Shown here piece by piece: positions 44,703-53,592 of a stretch of DNA of 64,000 bases. The stretch spans positions 62,001 to 126,000 of the forward strand of contig NZ_ATYW01000023.1 of assembly GCF_000427885.1 (NCBI RefSeq), given 5' to 3'. The DNA is from Glycomyces tenuis DSM 44171. GTDB taxonomy: Bacteria > Actinomycetota > Actinomycetes > Mycobacteriales > Micromonosporaceae. The notes below the pieces were generated by a model. The model had not been told where the DNA came from and ran no database searches. It worked only from the letters and a program-made list of their open reading frames with translations. Every line of letters begins with the position of its first letter. Position 1 is the first letter of the stretch. Both the position numbers and the translations under genes were made by a program.

Positions 44703-45548
44703 ATGCTGAGTGCCGCCGCCGTGGATCTCCAACGCTCCGATGTGCGGGAGTTCGTCCCGCAGCATCCCTCGTTCCCCAAGCTGGCCGCGCCCCTGCGCAC
44801 CGCCGCCGACCACGTCGAGCGCCGATGCGGGCCCCACCCGCTGCGAGGCCTGCGCCCCTGGCTCGACGGCACGGCGGCCCCCGAAGGGGTCGACCTGCCC
44901 GGCTCCGCGCTCGCGGACGGCAGCCGCATCGGCGAGCTGCTGGCCGACTCGGCCCGCCTGTGGGGCGGCTCGCCCCACGCCTCGGCCGCGCTCGCGTGGA
45001 AGACCTACTGCTACTGGGTGCTCGTGCCGGCCGTCCTCGGCTACGTCTCGGCGCGGCGCGTCCCGCTGCTGGAGGCCGACAACTTCGTCTTCACCATCAG
45101 CGAGGACGAGCCGATGTTCTCGGGCCGGCAGATCCGGCCCCGGTTCACGGCACTCAGCGACGACCCGATGGCGGGCACGCCCGGCGTCGAGACCGTCGCG
45201 GGCGAGGACGCCCTGCTGGAGCGGATGCGCGCCTCGCTGTTCGACGAGCACCTCGACCCGGTGCTGGAGGCGATCCGGCGCGAGGTCCGCATCGGGCGAC
45301 GCACGCTGCTGGGCTCGCTGGCGTCGGGCATCGCCTATGCCACCGCGAACTGCTCGAGCGCGGGCCGCGAGCCCGCGGAGGTGGTCGCGAAGAACCTGCT
45401 GGAGACCTTCGGCGTCGCCGAGCTGGTGGATGTCGCCACCGACGAGCACGGCCGCCTCGTCTACCAGCGCCACACCTGCTGCCTGGCGTTCACCATCGAC
45501 GGCTGCGGCACCTGCTCCACCTGCTGCGTGCAGACCGAGCACCGCTGA
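44703..45548 (+). CDS. FhuF-like siderophore-iron reductase, 2Fe-2S
   Basis: A 281-residue protein ending in the [2Fe-2S] motif of FhuF proteins, TCCLAFTIDGCGTCSTCC, with the characteristic CC-x10-C-x2-C spacing. The family reduces ferric siderophores in the cytoplasm to release iron. The ATG at 44703 has GGAGGG six bases upstream; an in-frame ATG at 44685 lacks one. An iron box upstream supports iron-repressed expression. It appears to be a single-gene unit. Confidence 0.9.
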   Translation: MLSAAAVDLQRSDVREFVPQHPSFPKLAAPLRTAADHVERRCGPHPLRGLRPWLDGTAAPEGVDLPGSALADGSRIGELLADSARLWGGSPHASAALAWKTYCYWVLVPAVLGYVSARRVPLLEADNFVFTISEDEPMFSGRQIRPRFTALSDDPMAGTPGVETVAGEDALLERMRASLFDEHLDPVLEAIRREVRIGRRTLLGSLASGIAYATANCSSAGREPAEVVAKNLLETFGVAELVDVATDEHGRLVYQRHTCCLAFTIDGCGTCSTCCVQTEHR

Positions 45549-45766
45549 CCGAGCCACGGGCCGCGCACCGAACCCACCCCCGACCACCTTCAGGCGGCGC
45601 GAGCCGCGCTCATCGGCCCTGCCCCGAGCACTCCCGCGATCGCGGTCCCACGTCCCAGCCCTGCGCCCGCAGGCGCCGGCGAGCACAGCGGCCTTATACC
45701 CATCGCGCTCCTTGCAGGCGGAGCGCCGTAGGCCGTTTGGTAGATTTGCGGATGCCCTGAGGGCCT

Positions 45767-45856
45767 GGAGGGGTCGCATAGTGGACTAGTGCAGCGGTCT
45801 TGAAAACCGCCAAGTCGGTAGCCCCGGCTTCGTGGGTTCGAATCCCACCCTCTCCG
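45767..45856 (+). tRNA. tRNA-Ser(UGA)
   Basis: A 90-nt class II tRNA. The acceptor stem is GGAGGGG/CCTCTCC with one G-U pair, the anticodon loop is CTTGAAA with anticodon UGA (reads UCA and related codons), the variable arm is long and GGTTCGAATCC marks the T loop. No encoded CCA. Confidence 0.95.
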
Positions 45857-45882
45857 CGTGGTAATTCCTCAAGACATCCGAA

Positions 45883-45922
45883 ACGGTCCGACCCCGCCTG
45901 GGGTCGGGCCGTTTCGTTTGTT
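45883..45922 (+). terminator. Terminator after tRNA-Ser(UGA)
   Basis: A 13-bp stem with one mismatch (ACGGTCCGACCCC against GGGGTCGGGCCGT, 4-nt loop) is followed by TTCGTTTGTT. The 45923-46158 stretch beyond it shows no recognisable gene. Confidence 0.85.
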
Positions 45923-46158
45923 CAGCGGGCGGTGTCGTCGGCTCGGTTCTGAGGCCGGTGGTCGAGGGTGAGAGCTTGAATCGGCTCGCCGGTGGCGGCG
46001 ACGCGGCCGCCGGTCCGGGGCACGCTCTCCGGGGATTCGCCGCGGGCCGCGCCCTCCGTCGGTTCCGATGGCCGGTTCGGGGCCGTGCTCGCTCGGGCGT
46101 CCTGCCGCGGGCCGCGTTCCCCATCCGTCCCGATGGATTCGGCCCTGCGCACGAAAAA

Positions 46159-46208
46159 GGACTCAGCACCCCGGCACGGTGCTGAGTCCAGGCACCTAGA
46201 GTAGCTGA
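46159..46208. promoter_or_regulatory. Perfect 12-bp palindrome and leaderless promoter of mshD
   Basis: GGACTCAGCACC (46159-46170) and GGTGCTGAGTCC (46178-46189) form a perfect inverted repeat around 7 nt. Read leftward it is followed by CTTTTTCGTG, so it looks like an intrinsic terminator on the minus strand. A -10-like TAGAGT (46197-46202) ends six bases before the mshD ATG, which lacks a ribosome site, so the -35 of a leaderless mshD promoter falls inside the palindrome. Confidence 0.55.
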
Positions 46209-47159
46209 ATGCCGCAACATGCTTCACTCTCGGGTCGAGATATTCACAAGATCGTTACCCTTGCACACCGGTGCACCCAGGTCGACGGGATCGAACCGTT
46301 CAACGAGCAGACGATGCTCGCGCTCTCCAGGCCGCCCGTGCCGTACCGACGGCATTTCATTGTGCCCCATGGTGAAACGATCATCGGATACGCCCAGATC
46401 GAGACCGTCGGCGAGGCCGCGAGCGCCGAGTTGGCGGTCGATCCGGACCACCGGCGGCGCGGCGTGGGCCGCGCGCTGCTGCGAGAGGTCCTCACCTCAC
46501 TTGAGGCGGAGATCACGAAATTCAAGGTGTGGGCGCACGGCGACCTGCCGCCCGCCGCGGCTCTGGCCACTTCGGAGGGACTCGAACGGGAACGGGTGCT
46601 GTTCAAGCTCAGCCGAGGAATGGAGGGCTTCGAGTGGCCCTCGGCGTGGCCGCCCGGGACGCCGGACGACTGGCCGAGCGGCGAAGGGCCCGCGTTGACG
46701 CTGCCCGAAGGGGTGTCGTTGCGGGCCTTCGAGGCCGGGGAGGACGACGAGGAGTGGCTCCGGGTCAACGCCGCGGCCTTCGCCGAGCACCCGGAGCAGG
46801 GCCGGTGGACGGCCGTGGATCTGCGGGAGCGCGAGAACGAGGCGTGGTTCGACCCGGAGGGCCTCATCGTCGCCGAGGACGCCGACGGCATGCTCGGCTT
46901 CCACTGGACGAAGGTCGAGGACGGCGTCGGTGAGATCTACGTGCTCGGCGTCGACCCGCGCGCGCAGAGCACCGGCCTTGGGAAGACTCTGACGCTGGCC
47001 GGGCTCGCCCACTTGGCGGCGCACGGCGTCCGGCAGGTCGACCTCTACGTCGACGAGTCCAACGCCCGCGCGGTCCAGCTATACCGCTCGCAGGGCTTCG
47101 AACTCGCCCGCTCCGACGTCCAATGGGCGAAGCGGACGCCGTGGCCCTCCAAGTCGTAG
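46209..47159 (+). CDS. mshD: Mycothiol synthase
   Basis: A 316-residue double GNAT-fold acetyltransferase. The N-terminal half is degenerate except for ELAVDPDHRRRGVGRAL; the C-terminal half carries MshD-specific blocks AFAEHPEQGRW, AWFDPEGLIVAED, LGFHWTKVEDGVGEIYVLGVDP and the acetyl-CoA loop. It acetylates Cys-GlcN-Ins in the last step of mycothiol synthesis. This is direct evidence for an actinomycete using mycothiol. The ATG has no Shine-Dalgarno but a -10-like box six bases before, so the transcript is probably leaderless. Confidence 0.95.
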   Translation: MPQHASLSGRDIHKIVTLAHRCTQVDGIEPFNEQTMLALSRPPVPYRRHFIVPHGETIIGYAQIETVGEAASAELAVDPDHRRRGVGRALLREVLTSLEAEITKFKVWAHGDLPPAAALATSEGLERERVLFKLSRGMEGFEWPSAWPPGTPDDWPSGEGPALTLPEGVSLRAFEAGEDDEEWLRVNAAAFAEHPEQGRWTAVDLRERENEAWFDPEGLIVAEDADGMLGFHWTKVEDGVGEIYVLGVDPRAQSTGLGKTLTLAGLAHLAAHGVRQVDLYVDESNARAVQLYRSQGFELARSDVQWAKRTPWPSKS

Positions 47160-47169
47160 GAGCATGGAG

Positions 47170-47215
47170 TCAGAAATCCTATATTGTATGACTTCATATG
47201 GATTATGAATTAAAT
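47170..47215. other. AT-rich island between converging genes
   Basis: About 45 bp after the mshD stop is AT-rich (TATATTGTATGACTTCATAT and more), far below the surrounding GC. It contains TTCAT-n7-ATGAA. No function is assigned. The rest of the 47160-47429 gap holds a rightward frame opening with ATG at 47198 that becomes Arg/Cys-rich and is not convincing. Confidence 0.5.
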
Positions 47216-47406
47216 GCGAGGCTTCCGGCGGTCGGCAGTGGGTTCGCGGTGATTCGTACTCGCGTTCCACTCTGTGCGAGCGCCGCGTTCCACCGCGTGG
47301 GTGGCCCGTGCCCGAGGCGGTGGGGCCGATGTCGATCGCGGCGGCATCCTCCGTGTGGGCGAGCCTGCGGCCGAGCCGCCTTCCGCTCTGCGTGAGAGCC
47401 GCATAC

Positions 47407-47426
47407 GGGGCCGGTCTCCCGGCCCC
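47407..47426 (-). terminator. Terminator-like hairpin after the NUDIX gene
   Basis: GGGGCCGG-tctc-CCGGCCCC, 3 bp past the leftward NUDIX stop. No U tract follows. Confidence 0.55.
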
Positions 47427-47429
47427 TCC

Positions 47430-48176
47430 TCAGGCGTGCGAGAGGGCCGCCGCCGGGTAGCCGTCTTCGCCGGGAAGGATCAGCCGCGGGCGGTCGCCCT
47501 CCATGTTCAGGCGCGGCAGGATCGGCGACATGTCGCGCTGCTCGGCGGCGGCGAACACCTCGCCGACGGTCGAGTAGCGGCTCAGTTCCGCGAGCGTCGT
47601 CGCCTCCTGCATCGACATCTGCCCGCCGTACTGGCACACGGCCTGCTCGGGGCCGATCCACGTCGCGTACTCCGGCTCCCTCACCCGGACGCGCGGCTGG
47701 AAGCCCTCGGCGAGCGTCGCCACGTAGATCCAGGCGTCGAAGCGCACCGGCTCGTACTCCGGCGTGATCCAGCGCGACCAGGCGCGCTGGAGCGCGACCA
47801 TCGCGCCGGTCTCCTCCTCGACCTCGCGGACCCCGGTCATCGCCACGTCCGGGTCGTCGGGCTTGTGCCGCCCGCCGGGGAAGCCGTAGCGGCCGGTCCG
47901 CGGGCGCCGCTCGCCCTCGCGCTCGACGTCGTCCGCCCACCGCTCGCGCACCGGCTCGAGCGGCTCGCCCCCGCGCTCCGTGGCCGAGCCGAACGGCTCC
48001 TTCGCGGTGTGCCGCAGCAGGAAGACCCGCAACGGCGCCTCACGCAGCAGCACGACGGCCGCCGCACGCTCGGGTTCCGCCGGGGCGCCCTGATCCCTGA
48101 GGCGGGCCCGGGCTCGGGCGGCCGAGGAGCGGTCGACCGCTCTGAAGTCCCACTTCCCGTAGCGCTGGATGGACAT
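47430..48176 (-). CDS. NUDIX hydrolase
   Basis: A 248-residue NUDIX-fold protein. The NUDIX box reads GGRHKPDDPDVAMTGVREVE followed by EETGA: the REVEEE core that binds metal is intact, but the first Glu of the GX5E part is replaced by Asp. The length exceeds a plain NUDIX domain, and the RHTAKEPFGSA and ITPEYEPVRFDAW segments are like CoA-pyrophosphatase/RNA-cap-like actinobacterial members. Substrate is unknown. The ATG at 48176 has GTGGGG upstream. Confidence 0.85.
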   Translation of the reverse strand: MSIQRYGKWDFRAVDRSSAARARARLRDQGAPAEPERAAAVVLLREAPLRVFLLRHTAKEPFGSATERGGEPLEPVRERWADDVEREGERRPRTGRYGFPGGRHKPDDPDVAMTGVREVEEETGAMVALQRAWSRWITPEYEPVRFDAWIYVATLAEGFQPRVRVREPEYATWIGPEQAVCQYGGQMSMQEATTLAELSRYSTVGEVFAAAEQRDMSPILPRLNMEGDRPRLILPGEDGYPAAALSHA

Positions 48177-48227
48177 AGACCCCACGCTAGCCGAAGCGCG
48201 GGGCCGGGCCCAGTGCAATCAGCGAAA

Positions 48228-49226
48228 CTAGAAGATCCAGCTGATCGGGTAGTACATGATCGCTCCCACCAGCCCGGCGACCGGGAAGGTGAGGATCCAC
48301 GCCATGACGATCTGCCGCGCCACGCCCCATCTGACGGCGCGCTTGCCGCCGGTGGAGCCGACGCCCATGATCGACGAGGTGATGATGTGGGTGGTCGAGA
48401 TCGGGGCGCCGATCTGGGTGTTGGCGAACAGCACCACGGAGGCGACGGTCTCGGCGGCGAAGCCCTGCGGCGGATGCAGGTCGATGATCCTGCGGCCGAG
48501 CGTCTTGATGATGCGCCAGCCGCCCTGGTAGGTGCCGAGCGCGAGCGCGAGAGCCGCGGCGATGTAGACCCACCACTGGATGTGGGTCGCGCTGTCCTGG
48601 TAGCCGCCGACGTAGAGGGCCAGGACGATGATGCCGATGGTCTTGGCCGCGTCCTGCATGCCGTGGCCGACGGCCATGGCGGCGGCCGAGATCGTCTGCG
48701 CGTGGCGGAAGCCGCGGTTGAGCTTGTCGGGGCGGCCCTTGCGGAAGAGCCAGTAGACCGCGAGCATCACCACGAAGCCGGCGCCGAAGCCGATCAGCGG
48801 CGAGACGACGGTGGGCAGGGCGACCTTGGCGAGCAGCCCGCCCCAGAGGACGGTCGCTCCTCCGACGAGGGTGGCGCCGGCGACACCTCCGAGCAGCGAA
48901 TGCGAGGCCGAGATGGGCCAGCCGAACCACCAGGCGATGTAGTTCCAGCCGATCGAGCCGAGCACGCCGGCCAAGACGATGATCAGGCCGTTGTCGGAGA
49001 CCGGCAGTTCCACCAGCCCGTCGGCGACGGTCTTGGCGACCTCGCCGCCGAGATAGGCGCCGACGAAGTTGCCGACGGCGGCCATCGCCAGGGCGGTGCG
49101 GGGTTTGAGCGCGCGGGTGGAGATGGAGGTGGCGATCGCGTTGGCCGAGTCGTGGAAACCGTTGGTGAAGGCGAAGAGCAGCGCCGCGGCCACGGCCGCC
49201 GATACCGCTATGAGGTTGGCGTCCAA
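48228..49226 (-). CDS. pit: Low-affinity inorganic phosphate transporter, PiT family
   Basis: A 332-residue membrane protein with the two PiT signature repeats: TNGFHDSANAIAT near the N-terminus and, after a gap, GHGMQDAAKTIGI; SASHSLLGG and ISTTHIITSSIMG are the paired histidine motifs. About ten membrane segments. It starts at a TTG (49226) one base after the stop of the DUF47 gene. It should import phosphate with protons or as metal-phosphate. Confidence 0.93.
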   Translation of the reverse strand: MDANLIAVSAAVAAALLFAFTNGFHDSANAIATSISTRALKPRTALAMAAVGNFVGAYLGGEVAKTVADGLVELPVSDNGLIIVLAGVLGSIGWNYIAWWFGWPISASHSLLGGVAGATLVGGATVLWGGLLAKVALPTVVSPLIGFGAGFVVMLAVYWLFRKGRPDKLNRGFRHAQTISAAAMAVGHGMQDAAKTIGIIVLALYVGGYQDSATHIQWWVYIAAALALALGTYQGGWRIIKTLGRRIIDLHPPQGFAAETVASVVLFANTQIGAPISTTHIITSSIMGVGSTGGKRAVRWGVARQIVMAWILTFPVAGLVGAIMYYPISWIF

Positions 49227-49227
49227 G

Positions 49228-49857
49228 TCAGGATTCCTTGACGTACACGGCTTCGATCACGTTGCTGACGTGCTCGAAGGAGTCGCAGGCGGCCTCGAGC
49301 TCGTCGGCGACCTCTTTGAGCTTCATGACGGTGAGGGCCTCGTACTCGCCGGAGTACAGGCGCACCAGGAGCATCCGGTAGGCCCGGTCGCCGTCGTTCT
49401 CGAGCCGGTTGCACTCGACCCAGTACTCGGTCATGGTCCGGCTGAGGCCCTTGAGCTTCGGCATGTACTGGGTGAGCAGGTCGGCCTGGGAGTCGAGCAC
49501 GGAGATCTGCTCGATCATCTCGCGCGGGAGGGCCGGGAGCTCGGAGAGGCCGTAGAGGTAGACGAGGTTGGAGGCGGCCTCGATGTGGTCGAGGACGTCG
49601 TCGAGCTTGCCCGCCAGGTGGTGCATGTCGGTGCGGTCCATCGGGGTGACGAACGTCGAGTTGATCTTGTTGAAGAGGCGGTGGGTGAGCAGGTCGTTGT
49701 CGTGCTCGACGTCGACGAGGCGCTCGGAGATCGATTGGAAGTCGGGCTTGTCGTCGCCCAACTCGGAGAGGATCGAGACGCCGCGCTTGATGTTCTCGGC
49801 AGCCTCGGAGAAGAAGGCGTAGAACGCGTCGTCTTGAGGTTTCAGCGAGAAACGCAC
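49228..49857 (-). CDS. DUF47 PhoU-like protein, partner of Pit
   Basis: A 209-residue all-helical PhoU-like protein of the DUF47 family with the start MRFSLKPQDDAFYAFFSEAA. These proteins are encoded in front of pit genes and modulate them; the actinomycete pair is known as pap-pitH. It starts at a GTG after GAGGTGC. Four PHO-box-like repeats lie about 160 bp upstream. Confidence 0.92.
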   Translation of the reverse strand: MRFSLKPQDDAFYAFFSEAAENIKRGVSILSELGDDKPDFQSISERLVDVEHDNDLLTHRLFNKINSTFVTPMDRTDMHHLAGKLDDVLDHIEAASNLVYLYGLSELPALPREMIEQISVLDSQADLLTQYMPKLKGLSRTMTEYWVECNRLENDGDRAYRMLLVRLYSGEYEALTVMKLKEVADELEAACDSFEHVSNVIEAVYVKES

Positions 49858-50014
49858 TGGGCACCTCGGTCTTTCGTCGTCGGGCTGTCCTCACTGTACC
49901 GATTTGGCATGAGGACGGCGGGAAATCATCCAGCCGAAGGTAACACCTAGGTGAACTGGTTCCAATAGGCCGAATACAGCTGTGTGCAGGTACACGTAAC
50001 CGCTCTAAGCTGGG

Positions 50015-50058
50015 GTTACACACGAATTCACCGTGAATTCACCACATGTTCATCTTCA
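50015..50058 (+). promoter_or_regulatory. Four tandem 11-bp PHO-box units
   Basis: Four consecutive 11-bp units begin GTTACAC (50015), ATTCACC (50026), ATTCACC (50037) and GTTCATC (50048). The PhoP binding unit of Streptomyces is an 11-bp direct repeat with core GTTCACC. The units are read on the plus strand, opposite to the pap-pit genes that follow to the left. Next to it at 49950-49975 the minus strand carries a weaker GTTCACC...GTTACC pair. Confidence 0.65.
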
Positions 50059-50105
50059 GGGACGGCGCGTCTCCGATATGGCCGGGCATTGCCTGTCAGG
50101 TGACC

Positions 50106-52085
50106 TTATGAAGGCTCCGAACCACTCTCCGCGAGCCTGCTGAGCGCTCCGGCGACGGCGTCGGACTTCGTCGTGTACCACATGGGCGGCAGCGAGTCCC
50201 GCAGGAAGCGACCGTAGGACCGGCTGGTCTCCAGCCGCGAGTCGAGGATCGCGACCACGCCCCGGTCGGTGGTGCGGCGGATGAGCCGCCCGGCGCCCTG
50301 GGCGAGCCGGATCGCCGCGGCGGGCACCGAGACCTCGGTGAAGCCCGAGCGCCCCGCCTTGTCGGCGGCCTCGGAGCGCGCCGCGGTCAGCGGCTCGTTC
50401 GGGCGCGGGAACGGGATCCGGTCCATCACCACCAGGCGGCACGTCATGCCCGGCACGTCGACGCCCTGCCACAGGCTCATGACGCCGAGCAGACACGTCG
50501 ACTCCTCTTCCTTGAAGCGCTTGACCAGGCTCCCGAGCGTCTCCTCGCCTTGGAGGAGGACGTCGTAGTCGACGTGCGAGCGCAGCAGCTCCGCGGCGGC
50601 CTCGGCGGCGCGCTTGGAGGAGAACAGGCCGAGCGTCGCGCCCCGGCTGGCCTCGACCAGGCGCAGCAGCTCCTTGCCGGCCTCTTCGGACAGACCCGAG
50701 GCGGACGGCCGCGGCAGGCTCGAGGCGACGTAGAGGATGCCCTGCCTGCGGTACTCGAACGGCGAGCCGACGTCGAGCGAGGACCAGTCAGATTGATCGG
50801 CGGCCAGGCCGAGGCCACGGGCGACGGTGTCGAACTTCCCGCCGAGCGTGAGCGTCGCCGAAGTGGCGATGACGGTCCGGTCCTCGTACAGCATCGCCGA
50901 GAGCAGCCCGCCCACCGACAGCGGCGCGGCCACCAGCTGCGGCCCGTTCGGCTCGGACCAGATCACGTCCTCGGGCGAGGGCGCGACGCAGCGCCCGGCG
51001 GTCTCCACGGTCTCGACGATCCCTGCCTTGAGCTGCTGGGCGCTGAGCTGCTTCCTCGTCTCGGAGTCGAGCGTGCCCATCAGCGTCGTCGCCTTCACGC
51101 AGGCCGAATTGACCAGGTGCAGCGCCTCGGTCAGCGGCCCCGGGAGCTCACCGGAGAAGCGGCGCTCCCCCACCAGGTTCAACGCGTTCTCCAGCGAGTC
51201 GGCGGCCTCGCGGATCTGGTCGGCCGCGTCGGCGTCGATCAGGCGCCGCCCGCGCTGCGCGAGCCAGCGCAGCCGGGCCGGGGTGAGCTCGGCGCGCGCC
51301 GCCGAGGTCACGCGGTCCACCAGCTCGTGCGCCTCGTCGACGATCAGGACGGTGTGCTCGGGCAGGACGCCACGCTCCTTCATCATGTCGATCGACAGCA
51401 GCGCGTGGTTGGTGACGATGATGTCGGCCTCGCGGGCCCTCGCCCGGGCGGCCTCGGCGAAGCAGTCGGGCCCCTGCGCGCAGTCCTTCACGCCGATGCA
51501 CTCCGAGGACGTCGTCGACGCCTGTCGCCAGGCCCGGTCGCTCACGCCGGGGTCGAGGTCGTCCCGGTCACCGGTGTCGGTGTCGTTCGCCCAGTCGAAC
51601 AGCCGCTGCACCTGCTTGGCGAAGGAGCGCTGCCGCCCGGCCCACTTGAGCTCCTCGGTGCCTTCGAGGGTCCCGTCGTCCTCCTCTTCCTCACCGGCCA
51701 TCTTGCGTTTGCAGATGTAGTTGTGACGGCCCTTGAGCAGCGCGAACGTCGGCGTGCGGCCCAGGACGGGCGCGACGGCCTCCACCAGGCGCGGCAGGTC
51801 GACGGCCACGAGCTGGTGCTGGAGCGCCAGCGTCGCCGTCGAGACCACGACGGTCTCGCCCGCCGCGAGCGCGGCGCACAGGTACGCCAGGGACTTGCCG
51901 GTGCCGGTCCCGGCCTGCACGAGCAGGTGGCGGCCGGAGTCGATGGCCTCGGCCACCGCCTCGGACATGCGGCGCTGGCCGTCCCGGGTCAGGCCGCCGG
52001 GCGTGGCGGCCACGGCCGCGTCGAGGACCGCCAGGGCCTCCTGCCCGACCTTCGACCCCGCGGTCTCCTCGGTTCGTGCGGTCAT
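50106..52085 (-). CDS. DinG/XPD-like ATP-dependent DNA helicase
   Basis: A 659-residue superfamily-2 helicase. Walker A is QAGTGTGKSLAYL, the DEAH box is VDEAHELVD, and the C-terminal motifs (MSLWQGVDVPG, QGAGRLIRRTTDRGVVAILD) are those of DinG/YoaA. Four Cys (NYIC, ECIG, DCAQ, PDCF) fit the iron-sulphur cluster of this group. It unwinds DNA 5' to 3', probably at damaged or structured sites. Its start overlaps the AI-2E stop by 4 bp. Confidence 0.93.
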   Translation of the reverse strand: MTARTEETAGSKVGQEALAVLDAAVAATPGGLTRDGQRRMSEAVAEAIDSGRHLLVQAGTGTGKSLAYLCAALAAGETVVVSTATLALQHQLVAVDLPRLVEAVAPVLGRTPTFALLKGRHNYICKRKMAGEEEEDDGTLEGTEELKWAGRQRSFAKQVQRLFDWANDTDTGDRDDLDPGVSDRAWRQASTTSSECIGVKDCAQGPDCFAEAARARAREADIIVTNHALLSIDMMKERGVLPEHTVLIVDEAHELVDRVTSAARAELTPARLRWLAQRGRRLIDADAADQIREAADSLENALNLVGERRFSGELPGPLTEALHLVNSACVKATTLMGTLDSETRKQLSAQQLKAGIVETVETAGRCVAPSPEDVIWSEPNGPQLVAAPLSVGGLLSAMLYEDRTVIATSATLTLGGKFDTVARGLGLAADQSDWSSLDVGSPFEYRRQGILYVASSLPRPSASGLSEEAGKELLRLVEASRGATLGLFSSKRAAEAAAELLRSHVDYDVLLQGEETLGSLVKRFKEEESTCLLGVMSLWQGVDVPGMTCRLVVMDRIPFPRPNEPLTAARSEAADKAGRSGFTEVSVPAAAIRLAQGAGRLIRRTTDRGVVAILDSRLETSRSYGRFLRDSLPPMWYTTKSDAVAGALSRLAESGSEPS

Positions 52086-53401
52086 CGCTGCTCCACCGGC
52101 TCCTCGTCGACGTCCTCGGGGGTCTCCTCGTCGGCCGTCTCCTCGGCCTCGGCCTCGCGCTGTCTGACGCGGTAGCGGTGGAGGGCCCGCACCGTGCCGT
52201 TGACGATGGCCAGCAGGGGGACGGCGACGAGCGCGCCGATGATGCCGAAGGTGAAGCCGCCGCCGGTGACGGCCAGGACGATCGCGAGCGGGTGGAGCTT
52301 GACGGCCCGGCTCATCAGGACCGGCTGGAGCAGGTTCGACTCCAGCTGCTGGACGGCGAGCACGACGCCGAGCACGATCAGGGCCGTGATGAGGCCGTTG
52401 GGGTGGCCGATCAGGGCGACGACGACGGCGACGGCACCCGAGACCGTGGCGCCGACGATCGGGATGAACGCGCCGAGGAAGATCAGCGTCGTCAGCGGCA
52501 GCCACAGCGGGACGTCCAGCACCCACAGCCAGAAGCCGATGGCGATCGCGTCGACGGCCGCGACGATGATCATGGTGCGCATGTACTGCACGAGCGTCGA
52601 CCACCCGGCGGCGCCGGCGTAGCGCATGGGCTCGCGCCCGGCGGCCGGGATCATGCCGGTCACGAACTGCCAGATCCCCCGGCCGTCGCGCATGAAGAAG
52701 TAGGTGGTGAACAGGACCAGGAACAGGCCGGTGAAGAAGTTGCCGAGCCCCGAGGCGGTGGATCCGGCGATGGAGAGGCCGTTCTGGACGAGCATCTCCT
52801 GGTTGTTCTGGAGCCACTCGACGATGTTGCCCTCGGCGTCGTCGAGGGCGTTGGCCACGAACTCGTCGTCGAGGCCGAGCGGGCCGGTCTCCAGCCAGTC
52901 GCGGGCGCTGGTGAGCCCCTCCGTCACCTGCTCGGCGAACCGGGGGATGCCGTCGATGAACTGCACCACCACGAAGTAGACGACGGCGACCACGACACCG
53001 AGCCCGCCGATGAGCACCAGGAGCGAGGCGATCGACTTGTTCCAGCCGTGGCGGATCATCCACGCCGAGACGGGCTGGAACATGGCCGCCAGCAGGAACG
53101 AGATCGCGACCGGGATGACCACGACGGTGACCTGGCTGAGCAGCCAGAACACGCCGGCCACCGCGGCGGCGATGATCAGCAGCCGCCAAGACCAGGACGC
53201 GCCGACGGTCAGGGACAGGGGGACGTAGCGGTGCTCCGGGGAGCCCTCGTCGGCCTCCTCTGCGGGCGGCTCCTCGGCGTCGCCCGCCTCGAGCGCGCCG
53301 CCGTTCCCGTCGCCGTTCCCCGCGCGCTGGACGTGGGGGTTGAAGCGCAAGCCGATCCACAGTTGCCTGGCACGTGCGGTGGTGCGACGGAATCGGCTCA
53401 C
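52082..53401 (-). CDS. AI-2E-family transporter (UPF0118)
   Basis: A 439-residue membrane protein with a soluble acidic N-terminal stretch (GNGDGNGGALEAGDAEE), then about eight membrane segments in the AI-2E/PerM pattern (FIPIVGATVSGAVAVVVALI, GVVLAVQQLESNLLQPVLMS). The C-terminal tail is very acidic. A GTG at 53401 has GGAG five bases upstream; the longer GTG start at 53419 does not. The family includes exporters and Na+/H+ antiporters, so substrate is open. Confidence 0.88.
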   Translation of the reverse strand: MSRFRRTTARARQLWIGLRFNPHVQRAGNGDGNGGALEAGDAEEPPAEEADEGSPEHRYVPLSLTVGASWSWRLLIIAAAVAGVFWLLSQVTVVVIPVAISFLLAAMFQPVSAWMIRHGWNKSIASLLVLIGGLGVVVAVVYFVVVQFIDGIPRFAEQVTEGLTSARDWLETGPLGLDDEFVANALDDAEGNIVEWLQNNQEMLVQNGLSIAGSTASGLGNFFTGLFLVLFTTYFFMRDGRGIWQFVTGMIPAAGREPMRYAGAAGWSTLVQYMRTMIIVAAVDAIAIGFWLWVLDVPLWLPLTTLIFLGAFIPIVGATVSGAVAVVVALIGHPNGLITALIVLGVVLAVQQLESNLLQPVLMSRAVKLHPLAIVLAVTGGGFTFGIIGALVAVPLLAIVNGTVRALHRYRVRQREAEAEETADEETPEDVDEEPVEQR

Positions 53402-53592
53402 GATGTCTCCAAACGACACTGGATTACGGCTCCGCGAACGTTGCCGAGGGTGCGGGTGTGACGTCTTCAGTACGGTACCGCCTGAGTGCGAGAGCGGAAA
53501 GGCTGACCGCGCCCGGGCGGGCGTGATCGCCGCCGCTCAGCGCGCCGCGCGGGCCCGGGTGGGGCGCGGCGGTGGCGGTAGGCTCGTTCGCT

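Noticed and set aside
45922-46227. Leftward frame between tRNA-Ser(UGA) and mshD
   Set aside because: Low complexity, overlaps the mshD promoter and has no ribosome site.
47198-47395. Rightward ATG frame in the AT-rich patch after mshD
   Set aside because: Starts in AT-rich DNA and then becomes Arg/Cys-rich, with no ribosome site and no domain.
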